64,000 bases of DNA, from the NCBI RefSeq assembly GCF_026625725.1, contig NZ_CP113060.1, positions 2,920,001 to 2,984,000 of the forward strand, given 5' to 3'. The first letter of the stretch is position 1. Every line of letters starts with the position of its first letter. This DNA is from Pseudomonas sp. SL4(2022). GTDB lineage: Bacteria; Pseudomonadota; Gammaproteobacteria; Pseudomonadales; Pseudomonadaceae. The notes under the pieces were generated by a model. That model saw only the letters and a program-made list of their open reading frames with translations. It was not told the origin of the DNA and ran no database searches. Shown here one piece after another: positions 57,234-64,000 of this stretch. Position numbers and translations under genes: made by a program.

Positions 57234-57827
57234 ATGAACGCCAGCATCCGACTCGACAAGCGTGACCTGATCCTCGCCAAAGGCGCCGAGGTGATGACCC
57301 GTCGGGGTTATCACGGTGCCGGCGTGCAGGAAATCGTCCAGGCTGCGGGGGTGCCGAAAGGCTCCTTCTACCACTACTTCGCCAGCAAGGAAGACTTTGC
57401 CCTGCAAGCCTTGCAGCAGGTCTATCAGCCGCGCCTGGCGCGTTATGCCGAAGCGCTGGCCAATCCTGCATTAAGCCCACGCGAGCGCATCCTGGGTTAT
57501 TACGCCGAACTGGTGGAGCACTTCGCCCGTCAGGAACGTCTGGAATACCACTGCTTTATCGGCAGCCTGAGTTTTGAGATGGCGGAGTTGTCGCCGACGC
57601 TGGGCGCGCAGGTCGATGCGATTCTGCAAGCTTCGGCGGACATCCTCCAGGCCTGCCTCGATCAGGCGCAAGCCGTTGGCGAACTTCCCGCCGACGAAGA
57701 TTGCCGCAACCTGGCGAGTTTTATCGCCAATGCCTGGCAAGGCGCATTGACCCGGCTCAAGGTGGCGAACAACACCCGTGCCCTGACTGACTTTATCCAA
57801 CGCCTGCAGCTGCTGTTGCAGCCTTGA
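57234..57827 (+). CDS. TetR-family regulator, NemR/AcuR-like
   Basis: A 197-aa repressor with the helix-turn-helix GAGVQEIVQAAGVPKGSFYH (about 28-47) followed by YFASKEDFALQAL. Cys 102 (EYHCFIGSLSFEMAEL) is in the TetR_C_16-like domain and could sense electrophiles as in NemR. It is 52 bp before an old-yellow-enzyme gene on the same strand, the nemRA layout. Confidence 0.8.
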   Translation: MNASIRLDKRDLILAKGAEVMTRRGYHGAGVQEIVQAAGVPKGSFYHYFASKEDFALQALQQVYQPRLARYAEALANPALSPRERILGYYAELVEHFARQERLEYHCFIGSLSFEMAELSPTLGAQVDAILQASADILQACLDQAQAVGELPADEDCRNLASFIANAWQGALTRLKVANNTRALTDFIQRLQLLLQP

Positions 57828-57879
57828 TCACAAGCCCCTTTAACCAGTTGCGGCGTTCTGGCCGCCCCGAGGAATGATG

Positions 57880-58989
57880 ATGACCGATCCCGTTAAAGCG
57901 CTGTTCCAACCCTTTACCCTGGGCAATCTGGCGCTGCCGACCCGTGTGGTCATGGCGCCCATGACCCGTTCCTTCTCCCCAGGTGGCGTGCCGAACAGCA
58001 AGGTTATCGAGTATTACCGCCGCCGCGCCGCTGCCGGTGTTGGCCTGATCGTCACTGAGGGCACCACCGTCGGCCACAAGGCTGCCAACGGTTACCCGAA
58101 CGTGCCGCGTTTTTATGGTGAAGACGCCCTGGCCGGCTGGAAGAAAGTGGTAGATGCCGTGCATGCCGAAGGCGGCAAGATCGTTCCGCAACTATGGCAC
58201 GTGGGCAATGTGCGCAAACTGGGTACCGAGCCGGACGCCAGCGTCCCAGGCTACGGCCCGAGCGAGAAGATCAAAGAGGGTAACGTGGTTGTGCACGGCA
58301 TGACCCAGGACGACATCAACGAGGTGATCGCCGCTTTCGCCCAGGCCGCCAAGGATGCCCAAGCCATTGGCATGGACGGCGTGGAAATCCACGGTGCCCA
58401 CGGCTACCTGGTTGATCAGTTCTTCTGGGAAGGCAGCAACAAGCGCACCGACGCCTACGGCGGTGACCTGGCGCAGCGCTCGCGTTTTGCCATTGAACTG
58501 ATCCAGGCCGTGCGCGCTGCCGTCGGTCCGGACTTCCCGATCATCTTCCGCTTCTCGCAGTGGAAACAGCAGGATTACACCGCGCGTCTGGTGCAAACGC
58601 CGGAAGCGCTGGGGGCCTTCCTCAAGCCGCTGGCCGATGCTGGCGTGGACATCTTCCACTGCTCGACGCGCCGCTTCTGGGAGCCGGAGTTCGAAGGCTC
58701 GGACCTCAACCTGGCCGGCTGGACGCGCAAGCTCACCGGCAAACCAACCATCACCGTTGGCAGCGTCGGCCTGGATGGTGAGTTCCTGCAGTTCATGGTC
58801 AACACCGACAAGGTGGCCCAGCCGGCCAGCCTGGAAAACCTGCTGGAGCGCCTGAACAAGCAGGAGTTCGACCTGGTGGCTGTAGGCCGTGCCCTGCTGG
58901 TTGACCCGGATTGGGCGGTGAAAGTGCGTGATGGCCGCGAGCAGGACATTCTGCCGTTTAGCCGCGATGCGCTGACCAGCCTGGTGTAA
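57880..58989 (+). CDS. NADH:flavin oxidoreductase, old yellow enzyme family
   Basis: A 369-aa FMN-binding TIM barrel. It has RVVMAPMTRSFSPGG (about 22-36), QLWHVGNVR (about 105-113), GVEIHGAHGYLVDQFFWEGS (about 167-186, substrate His pair) and NKRTDAYGGDLAQRSRFA. It reduces activated C=C bonds or nitroesters; probably induced through the upstream TetR protein. Three ATGs in a row begin at 57874; the third (57880) is best placed to GAGGA. Confidence 0.9.
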   Translation: MTDPVKALFQPFTLGNLALPTRVVMAPMTRSFSPGGVPNSKVIEYYRRRAAAGVGLIVTEGTTVGHKAANGYPNVPRFYGEDALAGWKKVVDAVHAEGGKIVPQLWHVGNVRKLGTEPDASVPGYGPSEKIKEGNVVVHGMTQDDINEVIAAFAQAAKDAQAIGMDGVEIHGAHGYLVDQFFWEGSNKRTDAYGGDLAQRSRFAIELIQAVRAAVGPDFPIIFRFSQWKQQDYTARLVQTPEALGAFLKPLADAGVDIFHCSTRRFWEPEFEGSDLNLAGWTRKLTGKPTITVGSVGLDGEFLQFMVNTDKVAQPASLENLLERLNKQEFDLVAVGRALLVDPDWAVKVRDGREQDILPFSRDALTSLV

Positions 58990-59034
58990 CTATTGGTTTT
59001 ATCGTGTGCACCGCAAAACGGTGCAACACTCCTC

Positions 59035-59061
59035 AAGCCCCGGCACATCGGGGCTTTTTTT
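59035..59061 (+). terminator. Rho-independent terminator after the oxidoreductase
   Basis: AGCCCCG-GCACAT-CGGGGCT followed by TTTTTT; 46 bp after the stop. Confidence 0.92.
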
Positions 59062-59083
59062 CGTCTGCATATCGGGTGCACGG

Positions 59084-59169
59084 GTAGGTTGGGTTGAGGA
59101 GCAACGCGACGAAGCCCAACGAGACATGCAGCGGCCTGTTGGGCTTTGCTGCGCTCAACACCAACCTAC
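59084..59169. repeat. 86-bp intergenic repeat, GTAGGTTGGG type
   Basis: Ends GTAGGTTGG and CCAACCTAC are perfect complements, with GTTGAG/CTCAAC and CGAAGCCCAAC/GTTGGGCTTTG inside. The whole unit can fold into a long stem. This family is widespread in gammaproteobacterial intergenic DNA. The remaining 59170-59312 stretch shows nothing else. Confidence 0.7.
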
Positions 59170-59312
59170 GGTTTATCGCCTCACAACACGCAATGGCTAC
59201 ATAGCTTTTTCGTCCGGTATCGGCCGCTTGTGTCGATTGATATCCGGCGCTCTGCAGGCAAGCTGCGCCTCGTTGACTAGTATTGCCAGTGCCCCGTCAT
59301 CAGGTATCGACC

Positions 59313-60260
59313 ATGAAGCGTGTTGCACCGATTGCTGTATCCGTTGTCTTGTTGGTGCTGATCAGCCTGGCCGCTGCGGTTGCCTGGAACTGGGCGCCTG
59401 ATCGCCCCGTGGCGGACCTCAAGCCGCGCTGGGCTTTGCCACCGTCGCAGTTTGTGGCGGTTGACGGCATGCTGGTGCACCTGCGTGACCAAGGCCCGCG
59501 GGATGACCCCGCGCCGATTTTGCTGCTGCACGGCACCTCGGCCAGCCTGCACACCTGGGAAGGCTGGGTGGCGGCGTTGCAGACTAAGCGTCGGGTGATC
59601 AGCCTTGATCTGCCAGGCTTCGGCCTGACCGGGCCATTCCCTGATGGCGATTACCGCATGGCCCACTACAGCGCCTTTCTCGGCCATGTGCTGGATCAGT
59701 TGCAGGTGCCGCGTGCGGTGGTGGCGGGCAACAGTTTTGGCGGGCAACTGGCCTGGCAGTTTGCCCTTGACCATCCGCAGCGCGTTGAGCGGCTGGTGCT
59801 GGTGGATGCGGCCGGTTACCCGCGCAATGCCACCTCTATCCCCATCGGTTTTCGTCTGGCGCAGATTCCCGCGCTGGCGCCGGTGATGGCCAACCTGCTG
59901 CCCCGGCCGATGATCGAATCAAGCATTCGCAACGTTTATGGCGACCCGAGCAAGGTCAGCGATGCACTGATCGACCGTTACTACGAGCTGACCTTGCGCG
60001 CCGGCAACCGTGAAGCCTTGCGTCAGCGCTTTATTCAGGCCGAAGCGGGGCAGAGCTATACGCGTATTGCTGAGCTCAAGGTGCCGACGTTGATTATCTG
60101 GGGCGGCCGCGATGAATTGATTCCGCCGGACAACGCCGAGCGCTTCAACCGCGATATCCAGGGCAGTCGCCTGGTGCTGTTCGACGACCTGGGCCATGTG
60201 CCCCAAGAAGAGGACCCTGCGCGCACCGTGGCGGTGCTGATGGGGTTTCTAGATGGCTAG
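59313..60260 (+). CDS. alpha/beta hydrolase, membrane-anchored
   Basis: A 315-aa hydrolase. An N-terminal hydrophobic anchor spans about 5-26 (APIAVSVVLLVLISLAAAVA). The fold has ILLLHGTSASLHTWEGWV (about 70-87, oxyanion HG), the nucleophile Ser in VVAGNSFGGQLAW (about 138-150), the acid Asp in IIWGGRDELIPP (about 262-273) and catalytic His in DDLGHVPQEE (about 290-299). Substrate unknown. Confidence 0.88.
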   Translation: MKRVAPIAVSVVLLVLISLAAAVAWNWAPDRPVADLKPRWALPPSQFVAVDGMLVHLRDQGPRDDPAPILLLHGTSASLHTWEGWVAALQTKRRVISLDLPGFGLTGPFPDGDYRMAHYSAFLGHVLDQLQVPRAVVAGNSFGGQLAWQFALDHPQRVERLVLVDAAGYPRNATSIPIGFRLAQIPALAPVMANLLPRPMIESSIRNVYGDPSKVSDALIDRYYELTLRAGNREALRQRFIQAEAGQSYTRIAELKVPTLIIWGGRDELIPPDNAERFNRDIQGSRLVLFDDLGHVPQEEDPARTVAVLMGFLDG

Positions 60261-60425
60261 GCGGGGTTTCCGCAGTTGTGGGCCGCACACTAAGCTGCTG
60301 ATACTTCGAGAGAGATTGCCCGCATAAAAGAGCTGACGTGCTTTGTGCTTACGCTCTTTGCGCTGATTGGCTTTATGCCATCTTGCTCTAGGCTCTCGGA
60401 ATAACAATTATTCGGCAGGTGCGGT
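60261..60425. other. intergenic gap before the TRAP remnant, nothing recognised
   Basis: About 165 bp with no convincing ORF on either strand. Confidence 0.4.
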
Positions 60426-60674
60426 ATGCCCAAGGCCATCAGGCTGTTTGTGCACGCAGTGTAGGCGCTCAACCGCGTTATCGGGCGCTTCGCCATGTCC
60501 CTGGTCTTCGCCATTCTCGGCGTGCTGCTGTACTCCTCAATCAGCAAGACCTTCTTTTAGTGCGGTTCCTACTTTGCCAACTCGGACAAATGGGTCGAGG
60601 TGCCCGAGCACCTGAAAACCCTGTTCAAGCTGTGCATGGACAGCTCTAACTACTACCGCCAGCACTGGTGGTGA
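60426..60674 (+). pseudogene. decayed TRAP transporter remnant (DctQ-DctP fragments)
   Basis: One frame reads MPKAIRLFVHAV, stop, ALNRVIGRFAMSLVFAILGV continuing to LLYSSISKTFF, stop, CGSYFANSDKWVEVPEHLKT and LFKLCMDSSNYYRQHWW, stop. The first two parts look like the N-terminus of a TRAP small permease. The last resembles the C-terminal part of a TRAP solute-binding protein, and after it a +1 shift gives GEAQAHG, which fits that family's next residues. Internal deletion plus stops mean it is dead. Family assignment is by recall. Confidence 0.6.
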
Positions 60675-60902
60675 AGCTCAGGCGCATGGTTGCGGATGCA
60701 TTGGCATCGATTTTCACGGATCAGTCAGCCAACTGTCCAATCCTGTACCACACTCAACAGGCTTTTTACCGGGTGTTCTAACAGACGTTGGGTGGCAGTC
60801 TGGGCGCGTTATGCGGTGGTTGTGGGGATGCGCTTGAAACTCAGTTGTTGCCCTGGATGTCGGCCATAACGACAGTCATAACAACAAGACACAGGTGCAT
60901 TT
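60675..60902. other. gap, further decayed DNA and promoter of the glutamine-synthetase-like gene
   Basis: About 228 bp without a usable ORF; the left part may continue the TRAP remnant, and the right part should hold the promoter of the next gene. No other feature seen. Confidence 0.4.
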
Positions 60903-62276
60903 ATGCTCAATCCGCGAGACGTGAAAACCGTTCAGGATGCCAAGCGTATTGTCGAAGAGCGCGGCCTTAGCCATATCAAGGTTGGGGTGTTCGATAACGA
61001 TGGCGTGATGCGCGGCAAATACCTCTGCCGCAGCAAGTTCTTTTCTGCCCTCGACAGCGGCTTTGCCTTCTGCGATGTGGTACTCGGCTGGGACGTGAAG
61101 GACCAGCTCTACGACAACGCCCAGTACACCGGCTGGCACACGGGTTACCCGGATGCCCCGGTGCGGGTGTTGCCGCACACCTGCCGTGAGTTGCCCTTCG
61201 AGAACGGCATGTTGCTGTTTATCTGCGAGTTTGCCGAAGCGGCGGAAAAAGTCTGCCCGCGCGGCACGCTGCGCCGGGTGGCCGAGCGCTGCAAGGCCAT
61301 GGGTTTTGATGCGTTTGCGGCGTTGGAATATGAATTCTTCATGTTCGATGAAACCCCGGAGTCGGCCCGCGAGAAGGGCTTTCGCAACCTCAAACCCTTT
61401 ACCCCGGACTGGTTTGGCTACTCGATGATTCGCAACTCGGTGCATGCCGAGCTGTACCACGAGATTCTCGAAATGGCCGAGCGCATGGATTTCCCCATTG
61501 AAGGCCTGCACACCGAGACCGGTCCCGGCGTGCTGGAGGCGGCGATTGCCTATGATCGCGCCGAAGCTGCGGCTGACAAGGGTGCACTGTTCAAGACCTT
61601 TATGAAGGTACTGGCCCAGCGCAACGGTCTGATGGCCACCTTTATGGCCAAGTGGTCGGGCAAGTATCCAGGGCAGAGTGGGCATATCCATGTCTCCCTG
61701 CGCGATCTGGCCAGTGGTAAGTCGGCATTCTATGACCCGAGCCAGGCGCACAACATGAGCACGATTCAGCGCCACTTTCTGGCCGGTCAGCAGCGCCTGA
61801 TGCCGGAACTTCTCTGCATGGTGGCGCCGACGCTGAACAGCTACCGCCGGCTGATCCCCGGTTTCTGGGCACCCACGGATGCCACCTGGGGCGTGGAAAA
61901 CCGCACCGCTGCGCTGCGGGTCATTCCCGGCAGCGACAAATCCCAACGTCAGGAATACCGCCTGGGTGCAGCCGACGGCAATCCGTTTCTGGCCCTCTCG
62001 GTGGCGCTTGGCTCTGGTCTGTACGGGGTGATGCAGCAATGGGAGCCGACCGCGCCGGTGGTGGGCAACGCCTACGCCATGAAGCACCCCGAGGCGCTGG
62101 CCCTGCCACGCACCCTGTGGGATGCCGCGCAACGGCTGAAAGCCTCGACGGCGGCGCGGGAGCTGTTTGGTGATGAATTTGTCGAGCACTTTGCCGCCAG
62201 CCGTGAATGGGAAGAGCGCGAATACCGCCGGCATGTCAGCGACTGGGAACTGGATCGCTACTTCGAAATTATCTGA
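60903..62276 (+). CDS. glutamine-synthetase-family gamma-glutamyl ligase
   Basis: A 457-aa protein with the GS catalytic domain: FAALEYEFFMFDETPESARE (about 139-158, metal Glu), GLHTETGPGVLEAAIAYDRA (about 201-220), GHIHVSLRDLASGKS (about 260-274) and WGVENRTAALRVIPGS (about 329-344). The N-terminal beta-grasp is about 15-110. It is not GlnA itself (no adenylylation loop). Such paralogues glutamylate amines (PuuA, IpuC and related). With the following aldehyde and alcohol dehydrogenase genes it may work in amine or alkanolamine catabolism. Confidence 0.82.
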   Translation: MLNPRDVKTVQDAKRIVEERGLSHIKVGVFDNDGVMRGKYLCRSKFFSALDSGFAFCDVVLGWDVKDQLYDNAQYTGWHTGYPDAPVRVLPHTCRELPFENGMLLFICEFAEAAEKVCPRGTLRRVAERCKAMGFDAFAALEYEFFMFDETPESAREKGFRNLKPFTPDWFGYSMIRNSVHAELYHEILEMAERMDFPIEGLHTETGPGVLEAAIAYDRAEAAADKGALFKTFMKVLAQRNGLMATFMAKWSGKYPGQSGHIHVSLRDLASGKSAFYDPSQAHNMSTIQRHFLAGQQRLMPELLCMVAPTLNSYRRLIPGFWAPTDATWGVENRTAALRVIPGSDKSQRQEYRLGAADGNPFLALSVALGSGLYGVMQQWEPTAPVVGNAYAMKHPEALALPRTLWDAAQRLKASTAARELFGDEFVEHFAASREWEEREYRRHVSDWELDRYFEII

Positions 62277-62358
62277 TGCGCTGCCTCGCGGCAGGCACCA
62301 ATAGACACAGGGGCTAGAGGCGCTGGGTTGGGTGGAGGGGGGTGTTTTCCTTTACTCG

Positions 62359-62396
62359 CGTATTGGTGGATGGATAAAGCGTCATCCGCCAATACG
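62359..62396. repeat. REP-like hairpin
   Basis: CGTATTGGTGGATG/CATCCGCCAATACG: 14-bp stem with one G-U type pair and a 10-nt loop (GATAAAGCGT). Related to the GGTGGAT...ATAAAGCG repeat at 34437-34513. Lies between the ligase and the aldehyde dehydrogenase genes. Confidence 0.65.
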
Positions 62397-62462
62397 AGAT
62401 CCAGGCTTGTAGAGTCACAGCAGACCTCCTGTTGTTCGCGACAGGATTCTAAGGTGCAAGCA

Positions 62463-63851
62463 ATGAGCAAACTGCAATGCATTTCTCCCATCGACGGCTC
62501 GGTGTATGTCGAGCGCCATCTGGCCTCCAATCCGGAAATTCAGGCGGCCCTGGCCAAGGCCGAACTGGCGCAGCAGGCCTGGAAAAACACGCCACTGGCC
62601 GAGCGCATCGCCATCGGGCGCAAGGCGATTGCCGCCTTCGCCGCCAAGGAAACTCAGCTGGCTGAAGAACTGTGCTGGATGATGGGGCGGCCGATCCGCT
62701 ATGCCGCCGGCGAGGTACGCGGCTTTGTCGAACGTGCCAGTTATATGGCCGATATTGCCGAGAAGGCCCTGGCGGATATCCAGGTACCGGAAAAACCCGG
62801 GTTTATTCGTTTTATCCGCCGCGAGCCGCTGGGCGTGGCGCTGGTGATCGCGCCCTGGAACTACCCCTACCTGACAGCGGTAAACGCGGTGATGCCGGCA
62901 CTGCTGGCCGGCAATGCGGTGCTACTGAAACACTCGGCGCAAACTCCGCTATGCGCCGAACGTATGGTCGAAGCCTTCAGTGAGGCCGGTCTGCCAGATG
63001 GGGTGTTTCAGTACCTGCACCTGAGCCACGGCGAAACCGAGGCATTGATTCAGGCACCGAGTATCAATCACGTGGCCTTCACCGGCTCGGTGCCCGGCGG
63101 CACCATGGTCGAACGGGTGGCGGTGGGGCGCTTTCTCAGCATCGGTCTGGAGTTGGGTGGCAAGGACCCAGCCTATGTGCGCGCCGACGCCGACCTGACT
63201 CACGCGGTGGAAACCAGCATTGATGGCGCGTTCTTCAACTCCGGGCAATCCTGCTGCGGTATCGAGCGCATCTACGTGCACGAATCGCTGTATGACGCCT
63301 TCGTCGAGCAGGCGGTGGCGCTGGTCAAGCAGTACAAGCTGGGTCGCTCCGACGATCCGGACACCACGTTAGGCCCACTGGTGCGTGCCGAGGCGGCGGA
63401 CTTCGTGCGTGGGCAGATCCACGATGCCATCGAGCAGGGGGCCACTGCTCATCTGGTACCGGCCGATTTTGCCCTGGACCATCCCGGCTCGCAGTACCTC
63501 GCGCCGCAAGTGCTGACCAATGTGCACCATGGCATGCGCGTGATGACCGAAGAATCCTTCGGCCCGGTGGTGGGTATTCAGAAGGTCAAGGATGATGAAG
63601 AAGCCCTGGCGCTGATGAACGACAGCGAGTTCGGCCTGACGGCCGCCATCTTCAGCCGTGATGTCGACGCCGCCATGGCCCTGGCCGAACGGGTGGAGGC
63701 GGGCACGGTGTTTCTCAATCGCTGTGACTACCTCGACCCGGCGCTGGCCTGGACCGGGGTGAAAAAATCCGGGCGCGGTTGCACCCTGTCCAGCGTCGGC
63801 TTCGAGCAGGTCACCCGGCCGAAATCCTTTCATCTGAAAACCAAGCTGTGA
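62463..63851 (+). CDS. aldehyde dehydrogenase (NAD(P)-dependent)
   Basis: A 462-aa ALDH. It has the APWNYPYLTAVNAVMPALLA region (about 135-154), FTGSVPGG near 208-215, catalytic Glu in LELGGKDPAYV (about 229-239) and catalytic Cys at 264/265 in FFNSGQSCCGIERIYV. It follows the ligase by 186 bp and precedes the Fe-ADH by 8 bp. Probably oxidises an aldehyde produced from the amine or alcohol handled by its neighbours. Confidence 0.9.
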   Translation: MSKLQCISPIDGSVYVERHLASNPEIQAALAKAELAQQAWKNTPLAERIAIGRKAIAAFAAKETQLAEELCWMMGRPIRYAAGEVRGFVERASYMADIAEKALADIQVPEKPGFIRFIRREPLGVALVIAPWNYPYLTAVNAVMPALLAGNAVLLKHSAQTPLCAERMVEAFSEAGLPDGVFQYLHLSHGETEALIQAPSINHVAFTGSVPGGTMVERVAVGRFLSIGLELGGKDPAYVRADADLTHAVETSIDGAFFNSGQSCCGIERIYVHESLYDAFVEQAVALVKQYKLGRSDDPDTTLGPLVRAEAADFVRGQIHDAIEQGATAHLVPADFALDHPGSQYLAPQVLTNVHHGMRVMTEESFGPVVGIQKVKDDEEALALMNDSEFGLTAAIFSRDVDAAMALAERVEAGTVFLNRCDYLDPALAWTGVKKSGRGCTLSSVGFEQVTRPKSFHLKTKL

Positions 63852-63859
63852 GGCGCGCC

Positions 63860-64000
63860 ATGGACCTGAATCACTTCCGTATGAACTGGAACTACCCGAC
63901 CTCGGTGCGCGTCGGTGTTGGTCGTGCCCGCGAGTTGCCGGCTGCCTGTCAGCAACTGGGCATGAGCGCGCCACTGCTGGTTACTGACCCCGGCCTGGCC
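63860..64000 (+). CDS. iron-containing alcohol dehydrogenase, 5' part
   Basis: Starts ATG at 63860, 8 bp after the ALDH stop, and is cut by the window end after 47 codons. NWNYPTSVRVGVGRARELPA and MSAPLLVTDPGLA fit the N-terminus of group III (Fe-dependent) alcohol dehydrogenases. The active site lies beyond the window. Confidence 0.75.
   Translation, partial: MDLNHFRMNWNYPTSVRVGVGRARELPAACQQLGMSAPLLVTDPGLA

Noticed and set aside
60876..62234. 452-aa minus-strand ORF opposite the glutamine-synthetase-like gene
   Set aside because: Antisense shadow; the plus strand carries all GS motifs.

Overview
The window is a piece of a Pseudomonas chromosome. Gene content and order (ychF-pth-rplY-prs-tRNA-Gln x2-ispE-lolB-TPR lipoprotein, divergent hemA-prfA-prmC-moeB-murI-pagL, then photolyase/MerR, hemH, uraA-upp, hpt) match what I recall of the P. 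aeruginosa PA4642-PA4674 block. Most genes are GC-rich; the exceptions are one accessory zone at about 12.0-24.8 kb.

Layout. 1-5 kb: e(P4)-like acid phosphatase, tsaB, a small unknown protein, a DUF72 protein, a stand-alone calcium-loop protein and rsmJ. 5-10 kb: a TetR regulator divergent from a two-gene RND efflux system. 10.2-11.7 kb: a Na+/solute symporter. 12.0-14.2 kb: an interrupted ORF followed by two different IS3-family elements, both truncated and fused tail to tail at the same conserved transposase motif. 14.2-15.9 kb: a FitAB/VapBC-type toxin-antitoxin pair and two small membrane proteins. 16.0-24.8 kb: an 8,713-bp element in the 3' half of tRNA-Met(CAU), bounded by 85-bp direct repeats. 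It carries a Pf-phage-like replication initiator and tyrosine integrase, a divergent repressor with a five-site operator array, two tandem excisionase-like paralogues and a hairpin-rich non-coding region. No recognisable coat, adsorption or assembly gene is present. Its cargo is HigBA, a HEPN-motif protein, an unknown membrane/soluble gene pair, and a deoxyribosyltransferase/TIR-like protein next to attR. I read it as a filamentous-phage satellite or stripped prophage carrying candidate defence genes.

24.9-37.5 kb is housekeeping: translation, PRPP, isoprenoid, lipoprotein-export, tetrapyrrole and cell-wall genes, ending in pagL. 38.1-46.5 kb is a tightly packed nine-gene minus-strand operon (ybgA-like, MerR, photolyase, NTF2-like, SDR, FAD oxidoreductase, DUF1365, CFA-type methyltransferase, DUF2878). 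Its promoter is bracketed by two TGTACA-N12-TGTACA dyads. A third dyad, TATACA-N12-TGTATA, lies between a renalase gene and a TIGR01777-hemH pair. Together they look like a light/singlet-oxygen regulon under a LitR-type MerR protein.

50-64 kb: an MFS transporter, upp-uraA, hpt-wbuC, a SulP transporter, a TetR/old-yellow-enzyme pair, an alpha/beta hydrolase, a decayed TRAP-transporter remnant, and a glutamine-synthetase-like/aldehyde dehydrogenase/Fe-alcohol dehydrogenase cluster cut by the window end. Several intergenic repeats are scattered through the core region.
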